64,000 nucleotides of DNA. Origin: Amblyornis subalaris. Taxonomy: Eukaryota; Chordata; Aves; Passeriformes; Ptilonorhynchidae. The notes under the pieces are model-generated. The model was not told where the DNA came from. It did not search any database and was given only the letters and a program-made list of their open reading frames with translations. Below are positions 49,229-62,200 of this stretch, piece after piece. The stretch is from contig JACAXG010000075.1 of assembly GCA_018881555.1 (NCBI GenBank), positions 763,814-827,813 on the forward strand, read 5' to 3'. A program made the position numbers and the translations under genes. Position 1 is the first letter of the stretch. Every line of letters starts with the position of its first letter.

Positions 49229-49275
49229 TTCGTTTTGGAAGTGGATAACTGCTCAGATTGCACGGATAACGAGAG
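49229..49275 (+). CDS. ACACA: ACACA 47-base exon of the extended N-terminus
   Basis: A polypyrimidine acceptor (ttcttttccag) is followed by 47 bases and the donor gttagt. Read in phase 2 it gives SFWKWITAQIARITR and joins the next exon as [10 protein letters not shown]; human long ACACA has SFWKWISTQTVRIIR and AVRAHFGGIM at the same place. The match shows a conserved exon of the long isoform. In transcripts starting further downstream it is 5' leader. Cys-free and amphipathic, possibly membrane-interacting (inference). Confidence 0.8.
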
Positions 49276-49498
49276 GTTAGTGCTTTCCTCATTTTCTAAT
49301 GATGTCTTTCCAGCTGTTAGTTGTCGTTTAAATGCATCAAAGTCAGGCAGAGCAGGGGGTATCAAATGTTTATTTCCCATCTCACCTTTGTGCTGTGGGG
49401 TGTTCCTTTGTTTTCCACATCTCTCATGGCTCTTTCTCAGTTGTAATTATTCTTTTAATTTTGAAGAAAATGCTTTCATTCCCTCTTGAAACACTGGA

Positions 49499-49664
49499 AC
49501 GCTCAGACCCATCCCTGGAAGTGTCCAAGGCCAGGTTTGACGGGGCTTGGAGCAANGTGGTCTGGTGGAACATGTCCCTGTCCATNGCAGGGAGTGGGAT
49601 GAGACACGCTTTAAAGTCCTTTCCAACCCAAACCATTCTGGGATNCTCTGATCCTCTGATTTTT
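49499..49664 (+). mobile_element. CR1 LINE 3' end
   Basis: Sense-oriented: atccctggaagtgtccaagg through tccaacccaaaccattctgg. Sits in the 0.7 kb intron between the 47-base exon and the main ATG exon. Confidence 0.93.
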
Positions 49665-49970
49665 GATACTCAGAGTTCCCTGCATTTGTCTGTAGGCTTT
49701 NGTTCTGGTGTGGGAGTTTTTTTGGTGTTTTTTTTTTCCTTTAAGTGGCTCCTGCAGCTTTGTCTAAGGTGGGAGATTCTGCAGCTCATGGATCTGAGAG
49801 TCCTTGTGCAAACGGAGAAGTCAGTGCTTAGAACTGGTTTTAATCCCAGACTCTGGGTTCAGCTCTGACCTTTCAACATGGCATTTCCCATCAGTGAACT
49901 TTGCTCTTTGTCCTCCAAGGGCAGGTATTCACCTCAGGTTTGTTTTTTTCCTTTCTTTTGCTCCTTACAG

Positions 49971-50223
49971 TGTGGAGAGCCCAATTTGTGGGAGCCATGG
50001 AAGAGTCTTCCCAACCCAATAAATCCCTGGACGCGAACGCTCATTCCCGCTTCATTATTGGCTCTGTGTCAGAGGATAACTCGGAAGATGAGACGAGCTC
50101 CCTGGTGAAACTGGATCTGCTGGAGGAGAAGGAGAGGTCTTTGTCACCTGTGTCTGTCTCGTCGGATTCCCTCTCGGACCTTGGACTTCCAAACACTCAG
50201 GATGGCCTGGCCAGCCATATGAG
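49971..50223 (+). CDS. ACACA: ACACA main start exon
   Basis: Acceptor ctccttacag, ATG at 49997 in context gagccATGg, residues 1-75 and two bases of Arg76, donor gtatgg. Contains [17 protein letters not shown] and a Ser-rich stretch ([16 protein letters not shown]), as in other vertebrate ACACA. The 26 bases before the ATG are open in frame with the 47-base exon, so they are coding in the long isoform. Confidence 0.96.
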
Positions 50224-53200
50224 GTATGGAGAAGTAGTTCTCCCATCTTTTTACCCCATCAATTCCAAAGATAATCTAAAGATTCAGCTTTATATCCAGG
50301 TTTGGCTTCAAATGTTTTTGTTGTGCCAGGACANGCTCCAGCATTCTGTTTCTAAATGACCTCTTGTATATTTATTTGTATCAAACCCTTCAATTTTCCA
50401 TTGGTGTTAATGAAATATTTGTGTCTAAATTCCTTAAGCACCTTGCCTATACTGCCTGTGTTGTCCTGGCTTCCAGAAAATGGAAATGTCTTCACTGAGA
50501 TGTTTAAAGTTTTCACTTGCGTGGTTTTTTTGGNGCCCTGTTTGTTGAGAGCAAGACCAATATTTGCTGATTTTGTCTTTGTATGGGATTTGCTGCTTTA
50601 AATGTAGCCAAAGAATTGGCAGTGCCATTGGGTAGGATCAATGACTCTATATGGGAATTTTTTTTTTGTTTGGATAGAGAAAATTGNGATGGTTATAGTA
50701 AAGACTGGAGCCCTGTAATGTGCTGATGAACCAAGATTTAATGTGGTTGCTGCTGCCTGAGCTCAGAGTTGGTCTCAGGACTACCCCACTCCTTCTCCTA
50801 ATTCTTTGTGAATGAGCCATGTGTTGGGCTTTTGAGGTGGTGATGATATTTCCATGTCCAAAGGCCCCTTTATTTTTGGTTGTAGCTGATTTGCATTCCA
50901 CTAGTGGTGTGTGCCTGTTGGATTTTCCCTGTTGTACTCTGGGCTCTTCCCGTGTGTACAGGTCAGTTTCTTGGTGCCTGGTCAGTCTTGCCTCACCCTT
51001 CCATNTGTCCCTCATTTGTTTGCCATATTCCAAGAGGTCTGCTGTTCCTGCCTGTGCCGTCCNCTTCCAGGAACACACAGGACAGTGTGAATCCCGCTCC
51101 AGTTTTTACTGGAGAATCCCTCATTACCTTTACTGTGTTGCTTTTGAAGAAATGGTTGATTCCAGAAAGGTTTACTGACCAGTAGTGTAGATATCTACAC
51201 AGTCAGCTAATCCTTGTTCTTCTGTTTTACTGGTTTCTTTGCTTGTGCAGATTAAGGAATTGTAATCTCTCNTTTTTTTGGTGGTTCCCTTCCCACTTTA
51301 GGGAGAAGTCTCTGGGAACACACAGAGTCAAACTCCTCAGGTTGGGGCAGAAGGGGGACGTGGGTCTGTACTTTGCAGAGCTGTCATGGTCAGGCTGCTG
51401 GACATGTTCAGCCAGCTGGCACTTACACAACTGATGTAAAACCTTAAAACAAATTTACAGAGGGTTACCTTTCCAGAGCCTGCCAGTTGTAGTGCTTTGG
51501 CAGCACAAAAGGTAATTTTGAAGCAGGAAACTATAACTATATATATTTTAGGAACACAAAGATTTGGATGAACACCTAACCACAAGTGTGTAAATGGACA
51601 ATAGCAGAGCAAGAAGCTTCTAGGACAGTNCCTGGCACCAGAGAGCCTCAATGCAATAGGTGTGCAACTTTGGGCACCTCTGTTGTAACCTGCTTACTTT
51701 GGCAGTCACTCTGGGCAGCACTTGACTTTTGAGTTAAATTGGAGAGAAATGCCAATTCAAATAAAAAAGTTACAGCATTATGGGCTCTTCTTCTAAGATA
51801 AACTCAGATGAGTTGAAATACTTTTCAGGATAGTTGTCCTTTTCATCAGAAGATTACTAAATCATGTTTACAGATGAAGAAACTGAGACAAAGACAACAG
51901 CAAAGACAAGTTCAACAACTTGCCTGGAGTTACTCTGTGACAGGGAGTTAGTGGAACAGAGGTGCTCTTGCTTCCAGCTTCCTTTTGGTGATCACAAAGG
52001 TACCACACTTTGTAAAGTGATAAAGGTAAATTCACAGGCAGTTCTGTGCGCTTTGACCAGCGGGTCACACCAGGTGCAGGTCCAAGGGAGCATGTCTTTT
52101 GGAAGAAGTTGCCAAAAATCTTTCCATTTGCTGGTGATTTTCCCACAGGATAAAAACAGAGATGGCTCGTGTTTGAAGTGAGGGGCTTTGCTGCAGAGAA
52201 ATTCTTCTCAGGGAACAGTTANGACTAAAATGCAGAATTTACTCAGCTGCCAAAGGATTTGTGAGGGCACCTTATTGATCTTGTGAAGTGTTNATGTGTT
52301 GCTAAAGACACTTCTGCTGGGACAGGTTGTGCACTATGGGCTCTCCTGCCACTGGAGATCCATGAAGACCTTCAATTGTGCCAGCTGGCTGTACAGTAGG
52401 ATTGAGAAAGCCACACTCTGAGAATGAACTTTAAATTGGTGTGTGGAACATCAGCACTTAAAAATTGGTGTGTGGGGAGAGTAACCTCACAGACTCCAGT
52501 GTTCTGATGGTCGTTGTTGCATTTTGCACCTTTAGATAAGAAAACCAAGCTACCATTTTTTCTTTCCTTTTTTTTTGCTTGTGTTGTCTTTGAGTTCTAA
52601 AGTTTCCATCAGCACTTCCAACCAGTCCTGCTGGGATACACTTTTCCTTGTATTGTAGTGAGCTGTTTCAGAGTTGCTGTGCTCCTTTCTGAACTTTTAG
52701 TGGTAGATCAAGTAACTCCTCCATAAATGCCACTTGGAAAGTCTGTTTTGTTTAATAAATTATTCTTGATTATTGCTAAATTTAATTTCTAGCTTCCAAG
52801 ACGGTATCTTGTATCAAATTCTTGTTTAAAATAGAACAAAACCTGGATGTCTTCTGGTATTTGTACATCAGGGCTCTGGTTTCATAAGCAATGACATGGN
52901 TGTCCAGAGTCACCTGACAATCCACTTGTATCAGCTGAAAGCAAAATTTTTGGATGGAGTTCAGCTGTTACCTCATATGAAGCCCACAGAGTTTATCCCT
53001 TCGCACCTCACACTGGTTGGACTTCTCAGTGTATTGTCTCAATAAATTATCGAGATGGTTAAGCAGAACTAGTGATCTATGAAAGGAAATTTGGAGGAAT
53101 GCCTCAATGTTAGCCTGGACAGTAGTGGTTGAGCATGCCCAGCCTGGCACTGGGACAAGGTGCCTGCTTAGAAACCAGTCCCAGAGTTCTGCACAGAGTT

Positions 53201-56200
53201 CTGAACATAATAAAAGATCTTTTTGAGTCTGTTCTGAATCTAAAAAAACTCCTTTCCAGCCCAGCAGTTTGTGGTTGGGAGGTTGCACTGTAGAGCATTG
53301 ATCCTCTGAAATTTTTGGTGTTGCTGTGGTTTTTGTCTCAGCTGTGGGCAGGGAAGTACAAATGTGCTGTGGGGTCTGCAGGGCCGATGCTTCCGCTGCC
53401 GCCTCCAGGGCTGCTCCAGCTGCACCACAAAGGATTTCTACTGGGCTGCATGGAATCCTTCCCATTCCAGGCTGTCTGCAGGGTCTCTGGGGCCTGGTCC
53501 TCCTCTGGCTCTGCCTGTGCTGTCAGGTGGTGCTGCTGAGAGTTCTGTGTAGGGTGACTGGCGTGGAAGGAACACCTTCCACTATCCCAGGTTGCTCCAA
53601 GCCCTGTCCAANGTGGCCTTTACCCGTTCAAGGTGCAGGGTGAACAAGGTCAGTGCCTTGAACCTGCACTTCAGGGATGGTGCAGACACAGCTTCTCTGA
53701 CAACCTGTGCCAGGCCCTCACCACCCTCACAGGGAAGAATTACTGCCTAATTTCTAATCTAAACTTTGCCTCTTCAGTTTAAGGCCATGAACTTCATCCA
53801 CCTGGAGCGAAAAGTCAATTTCCGCCTCTCTGTTGAAAGAAGAGACTTAGAAAGTGGTTTGGACTTGTAGCTGTGCCTGGTTGTACTGATAACCTGGGAA
53901 TTACAGCTCTTCTCTCAAAGCTACTCGGCTTCCTGAACAAAATACACTGTAAAGATTTCTCCTCTGCGTACTTGTCAGAAATTGTATTCTTATTTTGGTG
54001 AGTTATTTTACTCCCTTTGACCTGAGTTAACAGAGGAAATGTCCGCTCTAAAGTCAGTCATTTGTTGGGAGATTTTGCAAAGATTACTGGGCTGAGATAC
54101 CACAGCAGACAGCGTCTCCCACGTGCTCACTTATCTGATCCTTCTGACTGAAAGATAACAAATCTCTTACTTTGGCTAAATTTAATGTGAAACTCCCCCT
54201 CCCACCCCCTAATTCAGGTTTAAAAAGATCCATTCTTGTGTTCCTGCAGATCAGATCTGTTCAACCCTTGAACTTTGTCAAAGAGCACGGGGAGGGCTCC
54301 CTGCCAGGGACTCTGATTCCACTCCACTCTCTGCAGAACTATCTTTTGCTGCTGTTGTTGTTGTTGTTCGCCTTTATCGTAGTGCCAGGGCTTGACCTGG
54401 AGAGCATTGGGCTGTTTCTTGCTTTAGGAACATGTGGAATTTTATACTTCATGAGGATGCAAAAGTAAAGCTCCTCCAGTACTTTATGGGTTTAGGAACT
54501 GGAGTATGGATATTGGTTTGATTTAAACTTGGCTATTTATTTGGATTGATGTTTAGATTTACTGGGTATTTTGGGTGTCATGGGTCTAAGCAGGAAGGAC
54601 ATGATGGAGAAATGGGTTCTGAAAGATAATTTTGGAGGAGAAGAAAGGGCTTAGAGTGTGCGGGAGGCTTGTTGAGCATGAGACTCACAAAGTTTAGTGC
54701 AGGATACCTTGGAAGGAACAGTCAGAGGGAATATGGGATGTGTTGAGGAGCCTCGGGAGTGCGGTGGTTCTGGTCATGGTACATGTGGAGGAATCCTGGC
54801 AGTTTGTACCCATTTGGGCTCTGTACAAAGTCCCTGCTTTAGGCTAAAGGCCTGCCTGGATGGCTGCTGGAATTCTGTGTTGGCATGGAAAGGAAGTGAT
54901 TTACCAGGGAGTCAGGAGACGGCTGGTTTTTTTCTTCTATGCTGCATCTTTTATTTAATTTCCTGTAATCCTGAGGCTCAGTTCATTGTCAGAGCTGAGT
55001 CAAGTTTCATTCTGGCTCTTTAAAATCACGGGCAAAATTGTCTTTGACACTGAGTGCAGGTTGCTGCCTCCAGTTACCTGAGGCATAGGGAACCCTTTTT
55101 TCCAGCTGTGGAACTCTACATCCCTTATTGGGCAGCATTTCTGCTCGTTCCTTCTCTCTGCCTTCCTGTGAAATAGGATGCAAGGGCAGAGCTAAAACTG
55201 GAGCAGATCTTAGGGAGGCTTCAGCTGCCAGAGTCTTATCACCCAGATCGAATACGTGTTCTCATCATATTTGCAAAACACAAGGCCTAAATGGATGGGG
55301 AGAGCTGCCCTTTCCACACCCTTCACAGGCCACATCCAGAGGAAAACAATCCCAAATCCTTTCTCTGGGGAGTGTGTGTGTGTGTGTGCTGCAGTCGGCT
55401 CGAGGCTGCCTTCCTCACAAGGCAGCTCATGCATCCCTGCCTTTGGAACACACGGCGACGTCACCGATAGCCCCTGGCATGTGGCAGTGCTGGGATCAGT
55501 GCCGGCTCCTGGCTGTGATGTGCCTCAGGTATGTGTCCTGAAGGAGTCATTTTTCCTTGGAGGCTGGAAGAGAGGAGCAGGCGCAGGCTTTCCCTTTGTC
55601 TGGCAGCGGCCTGGGCGCCGAGGAGGGGGTGGATTCCATGGATATTGGGGTTTGAGGAGCATTACGAGGAGGAAATGAGGTCTGTGGAGTGTGTGTGTGC
55701 TGGATGGGCAGTCCTGTGTCACTGACACATCCTTGTGGAGCTTGTTTTTGTCGGGATGCTGCAGCAAATCGTGGCCATTGATTCCTCAGCAGCGAATTCA
55801 GCTGGTAGAAGTGAATCCTTTTAACCAATGCTGAAGCTGCTCCTTTGGATTTGCTCCTCCAGCAGCAAATCGTGGCCNTTTCTCTCAGAGCAGTGGATTC
55901 AGCTGGTAGAAGGCATAGGGAATATTTTTAACCAGTGCCACATCAAGCTGTGTGTACGCATAGGATTTGTTTCCTTGCAGCCACAATGGGCAGAAACTCT
56001 TTGCACTGGGGGCTGTGGGTGGAGTTTTTTGGAGCATGGGGGAATATTTGGGAAAGTGTTTTCACCAAACCTGGAAAATAAAATTGTGGTTATGCTGTGC
56101 ATAGATTTTAATCTCAAATCAAGATCAAAACCAGGAAAGGTGATGGGAACCATGGATTGTGCAAGTATTTTGTTTTGAAAATAATGGAATTACTACATTT

Positions 56201-59200
56201 GCTACATGAAATATGTGTCCGGTGGAGTTATGGGATGTAAGGTATATGATTGGTACCACCCTGGGGAGTGGGAGCTGCTCAGGGTGGAGCCAGGGCTGGA
56301 AAATGTTGCAAGACAAGTTACTGTTTCTTAGGTGTTTCTGTTTTAATGTGACTTAAATGGGGAGCTTGTGGGGTACCCGATGACTGGGAGTTGTTCTTCC
56401 AAGAGGAATAAAGGCTGGCAGGTGGAAGGCATTGAGTTATGGGGTAGATACGTCACGTTGGGATGTTTCTGTTTGTTAAACTCTGTTCTCTCCCTGGGAT
56501 CCCTTGGCTCTGGTGAGATTTATTTGCAGAGTGAGGCCACCCTCACTCCACAGTGTGTCGCTGTCCCTGTTCCCTCCTGATCCCGGGATGTGCCTGGAGC
56601 TGGCAGCACATGGCACCGCTGCTGCTCCTCACCATGTCACCTGTCCTCAGCCTCCTGAGCCTGCAGCCACCTCACCCTCGGGGCCCCAGGTTACCTCCTG
56701 TCACCAGTTAATGTGGCACTTCTCCCCTAGATACCTGTTCCTTTTTTGAGTGATCCCCTCCTGGCTGGCTGCATTTTACTCAGTCTTTTGGGATTGTGTG
56801 CCCCAAATCAAAGCTGTGCTGCCTGGCTATGGCCCTACACCAGGGCAGACTCAAATATCTCCAAATTTAAAAATTTCTGGCTGCTGTGCCTAGCTCCAGT
56901 CCAGGTTTTATCACCAGGGCACTGCTGCAGTCACTGCCCTTCCTTATCTTGTCTCTACCCCTGGATTTGCAATTTATATCTTTGTGTGTGCAGGGCAGGA
57001 GTTGGACTTCATCCTTGTGGGTCCCTTCCCACTCGGGATATTGCATGATTCACTGGTGCTGAGTGGACATTCTTCCTTCCCCCAGTGATGTTACTGAACC
57101 CTGCTGTGCTGTAGCAGTTTGCCTGTGAGGATATTTATTCTTCCAGCACTTGGAGTGATCTCATCTCCGTTTTATGGGTGGGAAGCAGGCCCAGAAGTCA
57201 TAAGTGACGTGTCCAGGGTGTCCCAGCTCCCAGGCTGGTGTCCAGTTTGATCTGTCACTCTGTCACCACAGTGTCTGTGTGCACAGGCTGCCTCTGACAT
57301 TCCTGTCTGCAGCCCTGGGAACGCTGTCCCTGTCACCTCCCCACCCCTCCTGAAAATCCCGCATTAAATCCTACCAGTTGACTGAATTCNGGGGGAAATC
57401 CATCTCACGGAACTCGCCGCTGCGCGTGTGCTCACCCGCTCCCGGAGCAGAATCCCGCGGGCGCTGCATCCCTGTGGATGCTGATGGAGCCGCGCAGCCC
57501 GATCCCGGCGTGACCCCGGTTTGGGAGCCCATCCCGGGGGCTCCCGGGGCTCGGAGCAGCCGCCCTGCGGGCGCCGCAGCGGGGCCAGCGCCGGAGCTCA
57601 TTACGTAACCTGTGGCTGCTTTTCTCTCTTGCCTGATCAGCTGCTCCCCGAGTGACGAGAGGGAGGCCGGTCCCCTCCGCGCTGCGTCACGGGCAGGGTG
57701 ACACGGCCGGGGGGGGAGCCGGGGACAAAGGTTAAGAGATTTGGAGCGGTCCGGGAAGTGCCGCTGCTGGAAGGAGAAGCCGCGGGAGGCTCTTTGCAGC
57801 TTTTCCTCGGGCTGCAGAATTGGCAAAAATTAAAGGGCTGCAGCTGCGGGAGAGGAGCCGTAAGCACGCCCGAAATCCAGTAATTCCTGCACTCGGCCAG
57901 CATGGAGGATTCTGCAGAGCAGAGTCAGGAGATGAGGTACCACATGCTGCAAAGGTAAGAATCCCGGATCTGCCTCTCTCCTCCTGGCTGGGCTCTGTGC
58001 TGGAGATGCTTACTGAGCTTCTGGTGTTATTTTATCCTCTGGAACCTCACAGAGCCTGTGGGCTCTCTGTGCATGCAGCCTGTGGCAAAGATGCAGCTCA
58101 GCTGGGGGATCAGGATTGTTCAAGTTGTAGATTTGCACAACTTCTACCTCTTGTGAGCTCTGGAGGATAGAAAAGCATATTGAAAATTCCTCCATCACAA
58201 AATGCTGCGGTTGTGACTGGGTGGGTAATAGGGATGACGGTCACTAACTCAGCATTTATTCTGTTTTGTTTAGAGCTCTGTGCTTTCTTCCTTCCTGCCC
58301 AGCTTCTACCTCACCTTACCCTGCAAAAAAACACCCCCTTTTCTGTTTTGATTACATTGTGCAGCCTGTGGTTACTAATAAATAAACTTGGGGTTCTTGG
58401 TATGCTCACAAACTGTAGTTGCTTATAAACAAGTGTTTGTTGCATTCTGGATGATGAAGCTCAGGCTCTGTTGACGTTTTGCCTGTAGCAGTATCTTTGT
58501 GTGTGGTAGTTTCTGCTTGGCAGGACAGTTCATATTTAAACATGGTCACAAATTCTGACCTCAGGATTTTTCTCTCTTTTCCCATTTTTGTTGAGAGTGC
58601 TCTCAATAAACCTGTTATGAATAAACCTGTCTCACTCCTTGGACTGTGCTCCTTCCTTTCCCTGAAGACTCTGATCCCCTAAATACTCACAATTGGTAGA
58701 AATTCAACCTTAACTGCACATTTGCCCTTTACTTGCCTGTTGTCTTCTGTCCTTGTGTTCCTGGACTGAGTTTATCAGAGAGTGTGTGAACTTTTGCTCA
58801 CAGGGACGCATTCTAAGTTCAGTGACAATGTCTGGAAGTGCAGCTGACTGGAAGAAGGGAAAGTATGAGAGGATGAACCTGTGCACACAGAGCTTGTTTT
58901 TTGCCTTTCTCTGGGTGTCAGCTCCCTGCTCTTCTGTGAGATAAGATACTCGACTCGATGGAGTTGGTCTGACCTAGTACAGCCATTTCTGTGTCCCAGG
59001 GTGTCACTGGGAGTGACAATAATGGTCTGTGGTGTTACTGTGCTCCTGGTGAAGGGTTAAGGAGGGTCTCTGTTCCATGCAGGTGAATCTTCATAGGCCG
59101 TAAGATGTTTTTGAGGGAATATGAGAGGGAATCTGTGTGTTTCCTGTCGGGCTTTGGCCAGGCCCCTGGAACAGCATCTCATTCCAGCTGGGATGCTCCA

Positions 59201-62200
59201 GCCCTGCCCTGGGGCAGGGAACCTCCAGGTGCAGCTCTCGAACTACCAGACCTTGGTGGCTCCCTGGCCTTGGCGACTGTGATGGTAAAAGGAGACCTGT
59301 AGATGCTGCACAGGCCTTGGCTTCTCCTGGGCTTGTTTCTCCCTTCATGCCCTCTTCCAGCAGTTTAGTCTCTCTCTGCTGCATCCCATCCCATTTCCCG
59401 GTGGAATTACTCAATGGAGCAGCCCTTCAGCAGCTGATTAGGGCAGAGGTTCCAGAGGACTCCTGGGGACAGATCTGCCAGTGACCAGCACCAACTCCTT
59501 GGGGCTCTTGGGGCTTTCCAAAGCTCTGAGTTGATTTTTAAACACCTTCTCAATCTTCATTCTGCAGAAGGGTTCTGTGATCCTGCCCGTGGCAGGGTAA
59601 GGGCTTCCCTGTGTTCCTGGGAAGGGAAACTGTTAGGAAAAGCACAGTAAATACAGTAAAAACAAGTAAACTGTGGGTGAGAGGTGAAGCTTCAGGGCCT
59701 GTAAAATAAAAAGTTCTCATTAATTCCCAGTCATACTGCACCATGGCAGACACTCGGTGTGAAGAGCAGCTCTGTGCTTTTCCGTGCAATCTCTCAGAGT
59801 TTCAGCTTTGTAAACTTTAGCAAATCCAAGCCAAAGGTGGTTTATCCCTGTGTTGTTGCTGTGGAAGCTGAAGCAGAGGGAGGGGAAGTGACTGTGCCAT
59901 TCCCACACAGAAAGGCGGTGGCAGGACACGGGGTTGGTCTTGGCAGGCACAAAACTGGCTTTCTGTGTTTGTAGTAGGAGTAACGTGATTAATTTGTCCT
60001 CTGGCTCCCAGAGCTTTTGAGGAAGATGTTAAAGACTGGGTAGTGGAAAACTCTTGGAAAATTCTTTCTGTAGCCAGCCTGAGTCTCTCATTTGCACCTG
60101 GAGATGAACTCGCTGTGCTTCCCCAAGAGGAATTCCTTACGGAGTCTGATCTTTGTAGCTTGTTTTGCCAAAGCCAGAAATCACTGTTGTTGTTTCCAGC
60201 TTCCCTGGATGGATTGAAAGCAATCTGGTGGAGCACTGTTCTGTGTTGGGCAGCAAAATACAGCGAACATATTTTAACCTATTTCTGTTTTGGCACAGCT
60301 GGAATTTTTCCAGATAACCTGGATTTTGCATGGAAATAACTGAAAAGTAGTTTAAAAGGAGCCATCCCTGTAAAACTGAGGACCAGGCCATGGAAGGCCT
60401 GGAAGCAAGGAGGGATTTGGCTCCTCTACTTGGGAAATGTGGTCAAAGGGAACTTTACAAATTATTCACATCTCTTCTTTTACTCACATACAGCTGCACT
60501 GACAGGTTTTTTCTGTCTCTCCCCCCAATCTCCTCAGGCCCAGCATGTCTGGTTTGCACCTTGTCAAGCAAGGCCGGGACAGGAAGAAGGTGGATGTGCA
60601 GCGGGATTTCACTGTGGCTTCTCCAGCAGAATTTGTTACTCGTTTTGGAGGGAACAAAGTTATTGAAAAGGTAAGTTCCTGACCTGTTTTAGTGTATTAC
60701 AGCTCCCCTCTGGAGCTGTGACTTCTCTCTCTCTAAGGCTGTACATTGCAGATATCAAATTATTAGTATTCCTGAGCTTGGAAGTTGTACTTCTGCCTGG
60801 AATCATCATGTTTCCTTTTTCTTTTATATGTGACAAATAAACATCACATTGTTTTAGCTTAACGTAATAAGAAAAAAAAAGTGAGTGAGCCAGNGCACTT
60901 CTGCTGCTAAAACAAAAGTAGACTGTAAAAACGCTAAAGAAATGTATTTAAAAATGCATAATAATGAGTCCTTCTGCTCTTTAATCCAACCAAGGCATAA
61001 CACATTAAAATTTTATGGTGGAGCAAGAGCCGATTTCTGAATTGACGGATGTGCCATGAACTGGATGCTGGCTGAGGAAACTGCGCAGCCCAAAACTGGG
61101 CAAGGAGTCTGCAGGGGAAAAAACTGCTTTTATAATTGTTAGTGTTTTGTGCTATTTAGCCTCTATTTCATCCCAGCTTCTAATGCACTCAGGTCCTGAT
61201 AGCAAATAATGGCATTGCAGCAGTGAAGTGCATGAGGTCCATCCGGCGCTGGTCCTACGAGATGTTCCGGAACGAGAGAGCCATCAGGTTCGTGGTCATG
61301 GTCACTCCCGAGGACCTGAAAGCCAATGCAGGTGAGTTGGACAGCTGGGGAAGGGTCACGGCCTCCTCCTTGCACAGCCCTGCCGGCAGGGATGTGAGGA
61401 GTGGAGGGTCCATCCCCATCTGTCAGTAATGGGATGTTCTGAGGGAGCTGGGGGTGTTCAGCCTGGAGAAAAGGAGAATTTTAGCCCAGGTCCTGTTGTT
61501 GGATTTGCAGCCTAAATGGGACCTACTTTTGTTTGCAGAGTACATTAAAATGGCAGATCACTACGTGCCCGTCCCAGGAGGACCCAACAACAACAACTAT
61601 GCAAACGTGGAGCTCATCCTTGATATTGCCAAGAGGATTCCAGTGCAGGTGAGAAGTGTCACGGACACTGAGCAATCTTCTCTCCTTCAATAACAAGTTT
61701 TACCTGGGGAACCAGGCAGGACAAAGAAAGTGAAATTACAAACCTGTATTAGCACCCAAAGGCGACACATTACAGTGCAGTGGCTGGGCCAGTATGAATA
61801 TCTGCAGGAGAGGGAGGTTCCCTTCACCCTTGCACTTCCCTACACCCAGTTCCTCCTCAGCAGGTTGCTGCAGCAGCCTGCTTGCGCTTGTCTATAAGGT
61901 GCAAGTCATCCTTTAGACTCAGCACACTGTGTAGTTCAGGAGCTGCTCTGGCTCCTGGGTGTTCTGGGAGTGTTTTCCATGAGGAAGAGAAGTGTTTGCA
62001 TGCATATTTCTGCTCACTTGCTTGTTTTACTCAAACAAAGAGTGAATTGTGTTCTTTTCTCCCGCAGGCTGTGTGGGCTGGCTGGGGCCACGCATCTGAG
62101 AACCCTAAACTGCCAGAACTTCTCCACAAAAATGGGATTGCTTTCATGGGTAAGGAGATGGACTGCTCATCTAATGTCTAGTCGTTTTTTTAAGATGGGG

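Larger units (their letters stand above)
50224..57400 (+). other. ACACA: ACACA intron upstream of the promoter III region
   Basis: About 7.2 kb between the main start exon and the promoter III region. It holds CR1 fragments at 53.6 and 57.0 kb, a diverged tandem duplication near 55.8 kb, and a (TG)8 run near 55.38 kb. No further exon could be supported. Confidence 0.8.
57400..57901 (+). promoter_or_regulatory. ACACA: ACACA promoter III region
   Basis: GC-rich, CpG-containing block directly upstream of the alternative first exon. Visible motifs are a palindromic D-box/C/EBP-type site TTACGTAA (57601-57608), a CRE-like half site in tgcgtcac (57683-57690), and a DR1-like GGGACA-a-AGGTTA (57722-57734). 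No TATA box is evident. The role as promoter III is inferred from the exon it precedes. Confidence 0.65.

Noticed and set aside
55128..55678. Two plus-strand frames of 137 and 140 codons around a (TG)8 run
   Set aside because: Intronic, one contains a (CV)n repeat; no homology.
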